This document shows, piece after piece, positions 47,627 to 60,697 of a stretch of DNA of 64,000 bases (positions are counted from its first letter, which is position 1; each line of letters begins with the position of its first letter). Origin of the DNA: Rutstroemia sp. NJR-2017a BVV2. Taxonomy: Eukaryota > Ascomycota > Leotiomycetes > Helotiales > Rutstroemiaceae. The DNA is taken from contig NJPS01000054.1 of assembly GCA_002946415.1 (NCBI GenBank), forward strand, positions 682,001-746,000, in the 5' to 3' direction. The translations under genes and the position numbers were made by a program. The notes under the pieces are model-generated. The model did not search any database and had not been told where the DNA came from. It saw only the letters and a list, made by a program, of their open reading frames with translations.

Positions 47627-48744
47627 TTCGAATTTCATTTTCATACTAAAAAATGATAAGAAAATGGCAGTACGGTACTAGGAAATCGAGAGTTAGGTAA
47701 TCGGTGGCAAGCACATGAGCAGAGCGAAGTAGAATGAAGCTCGAGAAAGCACTAATCGCGGGCTCGACGGTTTATTGCCGTTTCGGGAGGGTTAGAAAAT
47801 GCATGCAAATGCACACAATGGGAGGCTGCCTCACTTGAGCTTAACTTTTGGTTCCAAAAAGGGGGTATTGCCATCCCTAAAACGGAAGAAAGGCACTGGG
47901 CAGTCGGGATCCCGTCGACGGTTTGATCATGTGGTAATTTTCTTGCCTTTTGCAAAGGAAGGGCTCAACATCGGCTGGAGATTTCATGGTATGACTTGGG
48001 ACGATATTACTGCATAGCGAGGCGTTCACGGAAACTCCGCAAGGGAATGGCGGAACTGGCTCATAATTTTCGAAGACGAAGCTCGACCTTAATAGGGGTG
48101 AGAGTTGGTTGGCTTTAGTACCGTCAATATTGAGCGAAAATCTAACTTTCGGAAGGCTGATAGCTCTTCTAATAACTCATCACATATTATTCTACCAAGA
48201 GCAGTTATTATCAAATTCAATCGATAGGTTGAGTGATTGGTTCATTTATTTCATTTATTTCGTTTGCTTTCCAATAGCAGTTCATAAGATAACTCTATCT
48301 GCTTGTTTCCTGACCCTGCGCGATCATCCCCATCTCGTAAATCCATCATGGATACCCCAAGTCCCCATCCTCCTTCTTTCCTTCCCCGGAATCCCAAGAT
48401 CATCCTCCAAGTTCGACAACACGAAAGGAATCGAGGAAAGAAATGACAACAAATTGGTCCTTTCCCTTAGTTATTCGGAAACGAAAACGGTAAAAAAAGC
48501 TTCTTACAGCCTATCTAAGCAAGATGCCAAACGATCAGTCAGGGAAAACATGGACTTTGGACATTTTTCAATGGGTAGGGGATCCATTTATGGCAAATAG
48601 GTAGTTGAAGGAAGCAATCAAGCGTACGAATAGCCGAATGAACAGCACGTAAAGCCACTTTGTTTCCTCCCCAAGAAGACCCCGCATAATGGAATGAAGA
48701 GTAGAAAATGAGACGAAGAGAAGGAAATTGAGCGGACAGGGAGA
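47627..48744. other. convergent 3' intergenic region
   Basis: This lies between the ends of the Trs33 gene and the malate dehydrogenase gene. A 163-codon frame (48109-48600) has no domain and overlaps likely UTR. No gene is supported. Confidence 0.55.
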
Positions 48745-50131
48745 CTACTTTTGTTGAGGTGGAGCATTGGCAAAGGTAACACCCTTTTCGATATTGCCCT
48801 TGAGACCCTCTACACAGGCCTTGAGAAGCTTCTTCTCGTTCTCGTCGAGGTTGGTAAGAGGGTTAATAGCCTTGTCAGCTCCGCTTGTCTACTCGATTGT
48901 CAGCAGGTATCCATGATCGTGCAAGTAGACAGAAACATACGCCAAGCTCAACTGGGACAGAGAAGAACTCGAGTCCGGTCTCCTTGGCAATAGCATCGCC
49001 ACCTGGAACACCAGCAAGGTAGATGAATGTTGGCTCAACAATGCCCTTCTCACCCTTCAAGGCCTTGAGAACCTTCTCCGCGAAACTAACACTCAGTCAG
49101 CATAGACGTGTCGAGCAATCTCATAAAACATACCGGTAACCGGCATAGGCCATGGAGAGAGTAGCAGAGCCAGCACCATCCTTAGCCGCAACAACCTCGT
49201 CACCACCAAATTGAACTCTCTTGATCAAAGCCTCCAATTTTTCAGAAGGGATGGTAACGGAAGGCTTGGCCTGGCTGAAGAGGGGGACAATGGTTTCACC
49301 GGAGTGACCACCAATAACTGGGATGGTCAGTTCTTGAGGGTTGTCCTTGCCAGTAATCTCAGCAACGAAAGTCTCGGCTCTCACGACGTCGAGAGTGGTA
49401 ACACCGAAAAGGCGTTGAGCGTCGAAGACACCCTTAGCTTTGAGAACTTCGGCGGCAATTGGGACGGTAGAGTTGACGGGGTTGGAGATGATGAGAATGT
49501 ATGCTTTTGGGGCAACCTCAGCAATAGTCTCGATGAGGCCCTTGACGATACCGGCGTTGATGTTGAAGAGATCATCACGGGTCATTCCTGGCTTGCCTGG
49601 TTGTTTAGTTAGTACGTCGTGTCACAATGTTTCTGTATAGACTGAATAAGACGGTGAAGCATACGAGGAATTCCAGCAGGGATGACAATCAAATCAGCAT
49701 CCTTGAATGCCTTCTTTGCGCCATCATCCTTTGGCAGATAGCCAGTGATTTTCTACACCGTGCAACGTATCAGTATTGTTCCCATATTCTCCTGTGTGTC
49801 CATCTCCGAGACTCCTAGGAGATACGTACAGCAGGGCTGGAGATGTGCGAAAGGTCCGCCGCAACACCGGGTGTGTTAACGACATCGTAAAGTGCTAATT
49901 CGGAGATCAAAGGGCAGGTCTTGAGGAGAAGAGACAATGGCTATACGGATAGACAAACACAAAAGTTAGCATACGTCTTTTATTTTCTCTCGTTCCCATG
50001 GCCGAAGCAAGGGGATGGTTTACTGACCTGTCCGATTCCTCCGGAAGCACCAGCGACGACTAGGTATCTAGAATCAGTGTCTGCAACCTCAACAGAGGAA
50101 GAACAAATCATGTACCAGCTTTGAATCCCAT
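48745..50131 (-). CDS. malate dehydrogenase, NAD-dependent, cytosolic form (332 aa)
   Basis: Seven exons: 50131-50116, 50059-50028, 49940-49830, 49752-49665, 49596-49134, 49085-48941 and 48888-48745. It interconverts malate and oxaloacetate with NAD(H). The Rossmann loop is GASGGIGQ (9-16). The substrate and catalytic residues are in place: [11 protein letters not shown] (Arg83, Arg89), [18 protein letters not shown] (Asp152, Arg155) and [11 protein letters not shown] (His180). The protein starts [13 protein letters not shown] with no mitochondrial presequence and ends PPQQK without a PTS1, so the cytosol is the likely site. The second exon must begin at 50059; using the earlier AG gives an immediate stop. 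Confidence 0.95.
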
Positions 50132-53100
50132 TTTTCTCTTGGTTTGATGTGGAAGGTTGGTGTTTTGTTGTTCTGCAATGCCGTTCAATTCATCAGTATT
50201 CGTAACCAGCAAAAAGACCCCTACCCCGCGTTCACCAAAAGCTAGCAAGCTTCTCAACAATCACATCGAGCTTTCCATCATTGAACCAAGGGAAGTCTAC
50301 AACATACCTGTTGATTTTCAGCAAAAAGCTCAGTATCTCGAAATAGTCTGGTCCGATGTGTTGTTGTAATGGAAAGGTAGGAGAGAAGTGCAGATAGAAA
50401 AGGCGGAGGTCAGCAGCTGTTCGAAACTGTCGGTTGAGGGGGGTGGAGGGGTAAACAAAACTCCAAACCCGACGCCCGGACCTTTCGCTACTGCGGGGCA
50501 TTCAAACCACTCGCTATGATTGGCTGGATGAGCTGGGCAAAAGAGATCACTGCTAATGATGGAAGATTCGTGCTTCATTCATGTAAGCTTGCATACTCGA
50601 CTGCTGAGCGGCTATTAATTGTTTATCAAAACAGACGCTGCACTCTAGACATTTGCTACTCTCTACATATCTTCAATATTATAATAGACTGGTGCTTCCT
50701 CGCCGACAACAGCAGCATCGAATACAATACTGGATTGCAGACTCTCCGCTCATCGCCGACCTAGCTATAAGGTTGCTTTCATTGTCGTTCATTTGGTGGT
50801 TCCTAGCACCCGAAGACCTGTTTCCACTCCATGCCTTCCCAAGCCTTGGGAAGCACATGTTTCTCTCTTTCTATCGTCTTGCCAACGTGTTTTATCACAT
50901 GCGGACGAGCTTGTGAAACTCGCCAAGCCGCGGCAATGTGTGCCACCCGCACTTCTGTCGCGAAATCACCCGCAAGAGCTACAACAGTCCCGCTTCTATC
51001 CGTTCTTCTTATGATTGTCATCTTGCGCTACGTATCTCGCCGGATCATCGACTAGTAGTTGACGGTGGGTGTCGACACGGAAGGCCGCCTCAGCCGAGGC
51101 AAGCTCGCAGGTCAGGCCGTACTAGATGTGCTCTATTCTTGCCTTTTTAGCAAAGTTCCGAGGCTTTACGCAGATTCCGGTGATTTTTCGACTGAATCCG
51201 TAGGTTTTCTTACTGTTTATATCTTGGGCTACAAATCACAGCCTGCGGCTAGTGGAGTTGAACAGTGACTATGTCAAGAATAGCTACCATATGAGTATCA
51301 CCATTCTCTTCCATACCGTTGAATTTCTATTCCCTTTTGTACCTCTCCACATGATACGGGGATATGATCAGCACAAGTGGGATTGCAAGTGATGGAATAT
51401 GCATGGGTGGACCAGAATCTGGTGTACTTATTTGAAAAGAACATGAAGACTATCCTCCCTTTCGAGGAAACTATTCGCGGTAGCTTTTACTAGGCCAAGT
51501 TTGTAAGGTTTAGGGAACTGAATGGGAGCTTTCCATTAGACTTAGCTGCCAACTTACAGAATACGTTCCCCAAGCCCTACAGAAGATTGATTGCCAGAGG
51601 AGTCCCCGAAGCGGGAATATATGCGATTTCCATATTCCAGCCGTATACCGTTCTCCCTCTGCTTTGACAAATTGTTACCCAACGCCAGCGACGGCTGTTA
51701 GTCTATCGCCCAGGTCTGATAGTTCACGGCCTGCATATTGGTCGAACAGAACATCTAATTCTCAAAAGATGAACATCAATGTCTTCCGTTTCACTTTAGT
51801 TATGCCAGTACTATCCGCGATATCACGGAGACTTGGTCTCGGGGAATTTGTCTCATCCTTTGTCTTCGCGCTGTTTTCATCATCTCCTCAGTCTCTACCA
51901 CATCTCTTTTGAATTTAAATCAAGGTGAAGATCTCGATCGGAGAGTTCAGGCGCCTCCATGGGCAGCTTGGGAATATGTTGAGTCGCAGGGACCTCTCAA
52001 AATCGAGAGCTCTTCTGCTCTAATATCTCTTTCGTTAAATTGTTTTCATACTAGACATTCTTGCTTTCGTTTCCCTTAGATCCTGCTTCATCTCTTTTCA
52101 GATTGAATTCGAGTAAAGATAGGCATTTTCCGTAGGTATTATAGCTCAAGGCCTTGTTGCAAGGATATGTATATAAGTCTACAGCCATCGGTGTAGGATC
52201 GATCAGCCCGTCTTGCAACTGAGATTATCTGGACTCGCGCCGTTTCATTGCGTTTTTGTCAATTCCAAAAGATGATGGGTCGTCAAGTTTAGTGACAGAT
52301 TTCCCGTTCTTCGGCCAATGGCCGTGCGCAGGGACCAGTGGTTGTCTTTCGTAATTGTCGCAGTCTTGTGTCAGAATCCAGTCCCGTGTAACGAGCGCCC
52401 CCTGACATGACTCCTCAGATACGGACGATCCGATGCGATTCGATACGGGATGGCAGGTTCAAATTCTGGACCGTGTTACTCTCCCGTTTGCTGCTCTATC
52501 TCCTAGATTTAACGGTGACTGGGATTTAGGCAGGTAACCTAAACACAGGTTTCTTGAATTACAATATGAGTTGGAGTTGTTGTATGTCAGCATACGAGAT
52601 ACGCAGTATACCACAACCTTCGAAAATGCTCGCTGGTTAGAAAGCGGAGACAAGAGGAATTCAATAATCAAATTGGTCGCCGCAACTCTGCAGCCGCTGC
52701 CTCTCCATGAGTGTTTCGAAACTTGCGTTGGAATATTGTCATCTCCAGCAGCCAAAAATATTCATATTCTTCTTCAAAGAGGGCCGGGAAAGTGATCCAC
52801 AGACACAGCCTCAGGAGAAGGCTAGTACGTTGAATGGAACCGGGGCAGAAGGGTGGAAGAAAGGGGGCTTGCGATGAACCGAAGAGGGCCTGCGACTGGT
52901 GTCTAATAGAGCTTGCGAGACTGCTTTCTCGTAGAGTGGACATGTAGAGTGGACATCGTGAGATTGTTGTTTATGACATCGCAAACTTGAGGCAGACTTG
53001 GGGAAGTGCGACCAAGCTTGTATAGTGTTCATTTTTATGCCGTCATCTTCTTGTTGCCGCTGTCACTTATATCTTGCTTAGTCGCAAGATGAGTTTCTTT

Positions 53101-53152
53101 TCGAATTCCGTGGAACAGTCTCTTTTTAACGCCTTAGATCATTTCGTTCGTC
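50132..53152. other. 3-kb intergenic region without a supported gene
   Basis: Many short overlapping frames occur on both strands, none longer than about 98 codons and none with a recognisable motif or consistent splice pattern. It contains the malate dehydrogenase promoter at its left end and the promoter of the ferritin-like gene at its right end. A multi-exon lineage-specific gene or a non-coding RNA could hide here. I see no clear repeat. Confidence 0.45.
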
Positions 53153-54313
53153 ATGGCTTTTAATACTTCTAGTCTTGTCTTTATCTTTCTCTTATTAGCC
53201 TCCCTCTGTTGTGCAGCCCCTGCTAAACAACCCACAACATTGTCAAGAACATCGTCGACAATTCCTAAAACCAGGACGTCAAGTGTCGGAACCAAATCTA
53301 CTCCATCGCTACAATCATCAGCAAAGGCACCTCCTGTCCTTCTCTCCCAAGCCACAGCCGATCAGGCAGGGGGAGGGGTCCCGAGCGGTCCTCTACCAGA
53401 GACATCATTTACCCCCAATGCAGTCCAACTTTTCAAAGTAGCCAACTTCATCGAGAATATCGAGTCGGCTTTCTTTGCTCAGGTACTTCAGTCTCTCGGC
53501 AAGGATCAGACTTTTAACGCTCCTACAAGGGATGGAAGGTCGATCGCCAACGTAACTTCGCAAATTGCTGCCCAGGAGTTGGTACACATTGCAACTGTAG
53601 GAGGTCTCCTAGGAGCAGTCGGAGAGCCATCTGTGCCTCCTTGCGCGACTGTCGTTGGTGTCAGCGACACGAACGACTTTCTTGCAAAATCAAATGGTAC
53701 GTCAATGTCAATCCTTCGAGAAACAGTGAGAGATACATACTGACTTTCTCTAGTCATCACAAGTGCTTCCATCGGCGTCATTATCTCCCTCATCTCCACC
53801 CTCGCCACAAGCGACGCCCCTCTAGTCCGTCCCCTCGCCAGTATCCTCAGCACCGAATCCCAACAAGACACCTTCTTCCGCATGACGGGCAACAACACCC
53901 CCAGCGCGGCCCCCTTCAACACGGGACTCTCCACCACCTTTGCCTACAACATCGCACTTAACCTAGTTGACCCTCGCAGCTGTCCGCAACTAATGCCGCT
54001 TCCCATTCTCCCATCCCTCAATCTCACATCACCGATCATGACCGCTACGTCTCCAGCCACACCTCCGACGTCCATCACTTTCAACGCCACTGGAGCTCCA
54101 CAGGGTAGGAATCTGTATATCGGGTGGGTGAACCAGGTGAATCCTGTTGTCTATACGAATGTGACTGTGAAAGGCGGGGTTGGATCGGCGGATGTGCCGA
54201 AGGGTTTGACGGGGATGACGTTCGCGGCATTGACGGCGCAGACGATGGAGACGACGGTAGATGGTTTATCTAATGCTACGCTGGCTGGACCTGCTCCTGT
54301 GCTTTTGTCTTGA
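53153..54313 (+). CDS. secreted ferritin-like domain protein, Rds1/LsdA type (367 aa)
   Basis: Two exons, 53153-53696 and 53754-54313. A classical signal peptide spans about 1-21 (SSLVFIFLLLASLCCA followed by APA). Residues 25-80 are a Ser/Thr/Pro-rich linker likely to be O-glycosylated. The ferritin-like domain begins about 90 (AVQLFKVANFIENIESAFFAQVL) and continues through AQELVHIATVGGLLGAVGEP and the second half (VITSASIGVIISLISTLAT), with TGNNTPSAAPFNTGLSTTFAYNIAL. Relatives include the stress-response protein Rds1 and the late sexual development protein LsdA. Metal binding is not established. Several Asn-X-Ser/Thr sites are present. It is probably a secreted or wall-associated protein tied to stress or development. 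Confidence 0.87.
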
Positions 54314-55361
54314 TGTGCATGTAATTTTAGCGATATATCTTTTTAATTTACAGCTTCTCTATTGGTTTAGACATTGCGCCATTGGTCTGCTTAATTTGTA
54401 TATTAATACTTGTTATATCGAGCGGACAGAAAGAGATCTCCCCAAAATAGATATTATAGAACTATTCTAGGTTTTACAAACAGCCTCTTCAAAGCCATAT
54501 TTCATCAATTCAAGCTCATTGACATCATACTATATGATTCTGCCAAAACTGGAAACAAGTCCTCAGGAAGTTTAGCTGGCACAAACGAGAAGCTATATGT
54601 ACACCCTGCATGCAAAGAACCGTCCCCTTTAGCAAAAAGCATCTGATGTCACAAATGTCTCCGAATGTTCAACTCTACCCAGACGAAGAGCATTGACGGC
54701 GAGTTTCCCATTTTAGGAATCACCAGCCGTGAGATTGGAAAGTGAAGACTCCATTGCTACGTTGGCGTGCAATGTTGACGACTAATTAGACTCAATGCAC
54801 CAGACCGCTCACACTCATACAGTCCATCCCAGAATAAAGCAAGCTCGCGCTAGCTTTGTTCACCAGCAAGGTTGACGGAAGGCAACTAACAGGCTAAGAG
54901 GATTTCTATTGTGAAAGAGGTTGGTTGCTTGGGAATAACACTCGCAGAGTTGCTGGACCTGTCAAACTTCAATGCGAAGCTGTAGAGCTATAGGCGCCAG
55001 TGGAGCAGAAATTGGCCACGAGACGTTCTCCTTTGCCAATTCAGGTTTGAGGAGCCGAACAAGTAAAATTTCACTCATTCGAAGTGAAGAAATACTTTTG
55101 CAAGTGGACGCATGGCACTCCACACCCTGCTCCACGGACAGTTTTATCACATTCGGTTATATCACATTGCATCACTTGTAGCTGTCGCAAAAACTGCAAC
55201 CACATCACCTCCCAACCACAAACATAACGCATGCATATATCATCATACAATCGATTCCATTTGCTCGATACTAGTCTCAATATAAGGATCCAGTAAATAA
55301 CCAGCCAAACCAGCCAAGCAATGCAATCAATCAACAGCCGTCAACCCTGCCGATCCCCAAT
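54314..55361. other. convergent 3' intergenic region
   Basis: This lies between the ferritin-like gene (+) and the eL28 gene (-). No gene is supported. Confidence 0.55.
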
Positions 55362-56284
55362 CTATTCTTCCTTCTCAGCAGCAGCCTTCTTGGCCTTTGA
55401 TCCTCTGAGCTTTGACTCTGGAGCATCTTTCTTAGGGGTCTGGGATTCGAGGATAGCGGAGGCACGGGAAACGGCGGCGGCACGGAGATCGGGTCTGTAG
55501 GAGTTCTTGGCGACGGTCTTTGCGACACCAGCGTAAACCCTGAGGTAGGTAATGTCAGTATGTGTTATCGATTAGAATTATGTTATCAAGGTGCAGAGTA
55601 GGGATGTGACAGATATGGTGTTGATATCGAACGATGCATCTGAATAATCGGGGTAACGTACTTTCTGTTAGACTTGTTCTTGCCGAAGGTGGTCTTGTGG
55701 AGGCTTGTAGCTGGGGATTGGGTAGCGGAGGTCTTCTTGGTGATCAAGGTAACACCGCCCTTCTCAGCGGGGGCAACACCAGCAGCCTATCCATCGAAAT
55801 CGATCAGTAACCATTCATACCATCCAATACCTCTTTCCATGTCATCCTCTCCTATGCCATCGCAAAATCTCTAGAGTTCAAGTAATCGTACCTTGTCGTT
55901 GGTGTATCCAGCATACTATAAATCCAATTAGTGTCATACCCCCGAGCTTCCATGTCATGAACTTGGGATGTCCAAAGGCATACCTTTCTTGAGTGCAAGT
56001 TGGTCAAGTTCAGAGGGTCTTTCGAGAATCTGACTCCACCACCAGTTGTGCGCTTTACCAAGAAAGCATTTTGATTGCCTGTAAAACACCATATCCGTCA
56101 GCGAACCCTCGTTTGACCGTTTCATTTCCACTGCCAAATCCAATTCCGCATCCATCCATCCACCGGACCATCAATTCAAGCCTCAGTCCCTCCCCTCCAA
56201 ACTCCAAGCGCAGAATTGTAGAACAAACGTACGGGTAACCTCCCAAATCAAATCAGCAGAGACATATGGCGAGTGATGAGACAT
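55362..56284 (-). CDS. RPL28: cytosolic ribosomal protein eL28 (157 aa)
   Basis: Five exons: 56284-56233, 56078-55984, 55915-55892, 55786-55662 and 55539-55362. The third exon is only 24 nt. The eL28 sequence is clear: VSADLIWEVTRNQNAFLVKR near the N-terminus, GGGVRFSKDPLNLTNLHSRKYAGYTNDK, GVTLITKKTSATQSPATS, and a Lys/Ala-rich helix at the C-terminus (RGSKAKKAAAEKEE). It is a eukaryote-specific protein of the 60S subunit; budding yeast lacks it but filamentous fungi keep it. Many introns and a first intron after a short coding exon are typical of fungal ribosomal protein genes. Symbol by family name. Confidence 0.94.
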
Positions 56285-57033
56285 CTTGACAGGATTGGGT
56301 ATGTCGAAAGAGATTCGATGATTCTGTTGTCGAGAGATTTCCTACAAGTTCTTCCTTCAATCAAGAAATCCACACGCGCGAAATTCGATATATTCTCGAA
56401 AATACACTTGGATTTGTGCGTCCAATCAGAATGATTTCTCGCTTATACTATTTGCGGATCCCATCACTGTGATGTTCATGCCTTTATTACAGCCAGGAAG
56501 TTAAGGCATAAAGAAATAGCATTCGTCATCCTCATAGAACTTCTAACTTTAATTGTTCCGCAAGCAACACCCGCGCCCACCTCGAATCAATCATCGGATG
56601 ATGCGGCTCAGACTTCCAACAACTATGCGCTGACGATAAATACATGAATGCGAAAAGCTATCGCGACTACCTTCTCAGAACACACAATTAGGGATCTTTC
56701 ATTTTGTTTTCTTTCTCTCTTCCTTTCTTTCGTTTCATTTCGGTTACAGAATACAATAGTTCTTGAGTAGGAGGGATTAAGTGAGACCAGACTGCGCGCC
56801 GTGACCAGATCTTATATTGTTGGAAGCACTACGATAAAATATCTATTTTCGGGCGACGAAAGAGAGACGAGACAGGAGAGGAGCCTTGCTCGAGAAATAA
56901 GGGATACTGGTCTGGAAGAAGCTTTGGAAAGCCAGAGGGATAAAGGCGCATAAGAAGACAGCTGTACTACACAGGCAGCAGCCGCAAGATTTGTTACCCA
57001 GTAGGCGCATTAGAACCCATAATATTAATCACC
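56285..57033. promoter_or_regulatory. divergent upstream region (eL28 / small one-TM protein)
   Basis: The 749 nt lie between divergent start codons. A T-rich run with repeated TTTC units (about 56700-56740) is the most visible element. No gene is supported. Confidence 0.5.
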
Positions 57034-57544
57034 ATGGCGTACCTACTCTATACCACCGTCTTCATGTTTCTCGTCTTCTCTACAGGTATGCGCAATTCTC
57101 TTTCGTCTTCCCCCCATCATCTCCTCCCCCTCTTCCACATCTCTCTCCAACTCACCTCACTAACCTCCCCCTCCAGTCCTAATCCTCACCCGCGCCCAAT
57201 GGACGCCCCTCCTCCCCCCCTCCCTCCAAAACCTCACCACGCATCTCCCCACCTTCCCCTCCCTCCCCACCTTCCGCTACCAACCGGTGCCCTCCACCTT
57301 CCAAACGGACATTGAATCCGGCCTGCACTCGGCGAACTTTTCCCTCGCAGACAACTTCCTCTCCAGCACCGAGACACGCTCTGGTCTCTCCGATAATGGA
57401 AAGAAGGAGATCCAGAAGATCATGCGCAAGAAGAAGGTTAATTTCGATGAGGCGAGACGACTGTGGATGCAGGAGACGTTTAAGAGGGAGGGGATTTCTG
57501 AGGATGGGCTGCCGAGGGATCCGAAGTTTGTTAGTTTTTCGTGA
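57034..57544 (+). CDS. small protein with N-terminal TM/signal anchor, unknown (139 aa)
   Basis: Two exons, 57034-57085 and 57177-57544, with a phase-1 intron rich in pyrimidines. Residues 4-23 (LLYTTVFMFLVFSTVLILTR across the junction) form one hydrophobic helix followed by Arg, so it is a signal anchor or uncleaved signal. The central part is Pro-rich. The C-terminal half is charged and helical (SDNGKKEIQKIMRKKKVNFDEARRLW), ending DGLPRDPKFVSFS. This end looks like a conserved fungal motif but I cannot name the family. It lies convergent with the Tup1 gene. Confidence 0.7.
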
Positions 57545-58572
57545 GGCGTGGGGATGGGCGATGTGTAATGGATAGGAAATAGGGTATAGGGAAAGGAGGC
57601 AGGCATTTGGGTGAAGGAACGGATAGGGTTCCCGGCGGATATTTTTGATTTGATACCTCTGGAGCGCGGAAAGCACAGCTTAGATGGACGGGCCGATGGA
57701 TACTGGGGGGAGGATATTTCATCTGATATTATCAGATGGGCGTTTGGGGAGCTCCATTATTCTCACGACGAGAATTCTGCTAGGGGAATACCTCTACACG
57801 CTGTTTTTCTTTTCTCTCTCTTTACTTTCTCATAACCAAACTTATACCTCTCAGCGCCTACAAATTTCATTTGTCTTTTCATTGTTCATCTAGCGATCTA
57901 TCTATTTATCTTACTAGAATCTCAATACTGTTCATCGGAATTACAATCTATTGCGTGATTGATTTGTGGATGTCTCCTTATATGATTCTGATCATTTCGA
58001 CTTGGAGATGGAGTGGTAAGTTATGGGGAACGTGTATGAAAGGTAGAATAGCTGGAGAGGAAGGGGAGGGAGAAAGAATAAAGTGAGTGAGAAAGTAAAG
58101 GTTATAGTGATTCTTTTTCTTTTTCGGCCAGATACCATATATTCAATAACTCAATAATAGATTGTCTTATACTTTTCATTCATACCGTATCTTTTTCTCG
58201 TCTTATCTCCTCTCTCCTTCCCCATCTCCTCTCATCCCATCTCTCCCATTCCTCCCATCTCATCTCATCTCCATTCACTTTTCTAATCCTCCTCTCAAAA
58301 AGTCCGTCCTTTACAAACCCCAAGTCATCCCATCCCAACCAAACAAAGTCTTATCTTATGTCAAAAATCCACCAACCAACCAACCCAACTAACCATACAT
58401 CAAAAATCCATACATCAATAAGCCAAACCAAAACACAATAAAAAATTCCATATCATTTTTCTCATTCACATTCTCGTCCACTCTAAATATCCCCCCTCCT
58501 TCCCCTTTCCCCACACCCCCTTCCCCGCATCCAATCCCCCACACCCATCCACCCAAACCAGAAAAATACAAA
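57545..58572. other. convergent 3' intergenic region, strongly pyrimidine-rich
   Basis: The plus strand from about 58190 to 58560 is dominated by C, T and A with almost no G, including CCAACCAACCAACCCAACT-type repeats. This is the 3' UTR side of the Tup1 gene, purine-rich in its transcript. No gene is supported. Confidence 0.6.
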
Positions 58573-60697
58573 TTAAATATTCTTATAACTCCAAATCCTT
58601 GCCCTCATATCGCCCGAACCCGTAGCAAACGAGCCACCCGACGGACTTGGCGCCACCGAAATAACTGAATTCTTATGTCCCTGCAACATGAGTTGCGTAT
58701 TGCCTGTTCTTGGGTCCCAGAACTGAACGCCTCTATCCTTTGATCCTGAAAGAACCCATGCTCCATCTGGGGTGAGTGCGACTGAGAGGACAAAGTCCTA
58801 TTGATGAGTTGTTAGTATTTTGAATTGATGAATTTTATTAGGGGGGGTGGGGTGAAATATGGAGAGACTTTAATTGGGGAAGGGGTTAGAGGTGAATAGA
58901 CTTACTTTGTGACCTTCGAATGTTCGGAGACATCTTCCACCCTTTGGTCCCGTGTTAGGGTGACCACCTCTTGGTGCAACAAGCTCCCACATCTTTATCG
59001 TCTTATCCAAACTACCTGACACAAGATCCTTTCCATTTGGTGCAAAAGCAACAGAGTAAACACTATCCTTGTGACCATCTGGACCTTCAAGACGTTCGAC
59101 CAAGTATCCGGTGGCAGCATCCCAAACACGAACGCTCTTGTCAAGAGAACCAGCTGCGACATATTTGGTATCTGGGGAAATGGCAACAGTTGTAACACCA
59201 TCCTCAATGGTTAAGGTTAAGATGTTTTGGCTGGCCTCAATGTCCCACAATCTAACAGTCCGGTCGCCACTTCCAGAAGCAATAGTACGTCCATCGCGGG
59301 CAAAGTCAAGAGAGTAAATATCCTGCTCGTGTCCCGAGAAAGTGTTTCGAATTGTTCGGCTGGCAATATCCCAAACCTAGTCATAAATTAGCACGTGAGC
59401 ATCATAAAGGTGTACGATAAACTTACTCGGATCAATTTATCCTCTGCACCAGTGGCAAGGTATCTTCCATCTGGACTGAAGCAAACGCTTCGAATATAAA
59501 GATCACCCACTGCGTCGACAGTATCATCCTGAAGGACGCAAACTTTGTTACCAGAAATAACATCGAAGATCTGAGCAGATCTGTTGCAACCAGTAGCCAC
59601 ATACTTTCCGTCATGACTGAAGCGAACACAGCAAACGACCGATTCGTGAACCAAGGTGTGAACAAGATCCACATCAAGGATCTTAGGAACATCTGGGTTG
59701 AAAATGGCGAACCAATCTGCCTCAATCTTCTTGTACTGAGCTGGGAGACGGTCCAAGTCCAACTCAGCCAAAGCGTTTCCCACATTGGACGTAGCGTAAG
59801 GGGGTCCACGAGAGGGGTGGCTGGCAATCGGATGGCCAACCTGTGGAGATTGTCTAGGGTCGTTGTATGGTAATTGTTGTGGCATTTGAGGAGTTGCAGG
59901 GCCACCAGGTCCACGGTTTACGCGTGGCCCTTTGCCCGGACCAGGAGAGGCAGTGGATTGTGGAGGTTGAGCGCCATATGGTCCGTTTGGTGGAGGACCC
60001 TGTGGAGGGTATCCGCCTTGGAAAGGTCCTGGTTGTGATGGAGGTCCTTGGATACTGGGTTGTGGTTGAGGCATCGCGTGAGGGGGAAGTGGACCTTGAG
60101 CTTCCGGTTGTTGTGGGGGCGGAGCTAGACCTGGACCTCCTTGTGATGCTTGACCAGCCATTATACCACCGAAAAGGTTGCTTGGACCATGTCCAATCGC
60201 GGGAGGTGCTTGAGAAGGCCCGGCGTGTTGTGGAGGACCGCCCATAGCAGGTGGACGAGTGGCACCTCCTCGAGCCTCGAGTTCGCGATGCAGACGTTGA
60301 ATTTCTTCCTCGTATCTATGATAATCAGCTATGTCTTCCCAGTGCGAATCGAAGCGCCATACTTCTGCTTCAGAGCAAGATGCGTCTGCTCCATCTGGTA
60401 AACCTTCTCTCGGATCATTTGCATCTCCGAAACTTGCTGTGCGACTGGAGAGAAAGGCTGTTAGCATTTTGGCCACGCGATATCAGCAGATGTGCGCCTT
60501 CTGCCAATCTTTAAGAGAGGCAAAATGCCTGATGCCAAAGGCCGTTCTACCTACTCGATGTGCCACTTACTATTATGTTCGTACTCCCCACTCGCCCGCG
60601 CTTGAGTCTCGAACTCATTGCGAATACCATCCAACAGTTCATTCAATCGAGCGGTACCTGGCGCAGGACCCAATCCTCGGTGATTGTACATAGACAT
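58573..60697 (-). CDS. rcoA: transcriptional corepressor Tup1/RcoA, WD40 protein (597 aa)
   Basis: Five exons: 60697-60571, 60444-60363, 60315-59427, 59376-58906 and 58797-58573. It is the global corepressor partner of Ssn6/Cyc8, acting through histones and Mediator. The N-terminal tetramerisation helix is clear ([16 protein letters not shown], then [20 protein letters not shown] and [17 protein letters not shown]). Residues 90-210 are Pro/Gln/Gly-rich. A short linker with [23 protein letters not shown] precedes seven WD40 blades (for example [48 protein letters not shown], and the final [12 protein letters not shown]). A second ATG two codons in is equally possible as the start. Length matches RcoA of other filamentous fungi. 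Confidence 0.97.

Noticed and set aside
48109..48600. 163-codon plus-strand frame between Trs33 and malate dehydrogenase
   Set aside because: No domain or conserved look, and it lies in a convergent 3' region.
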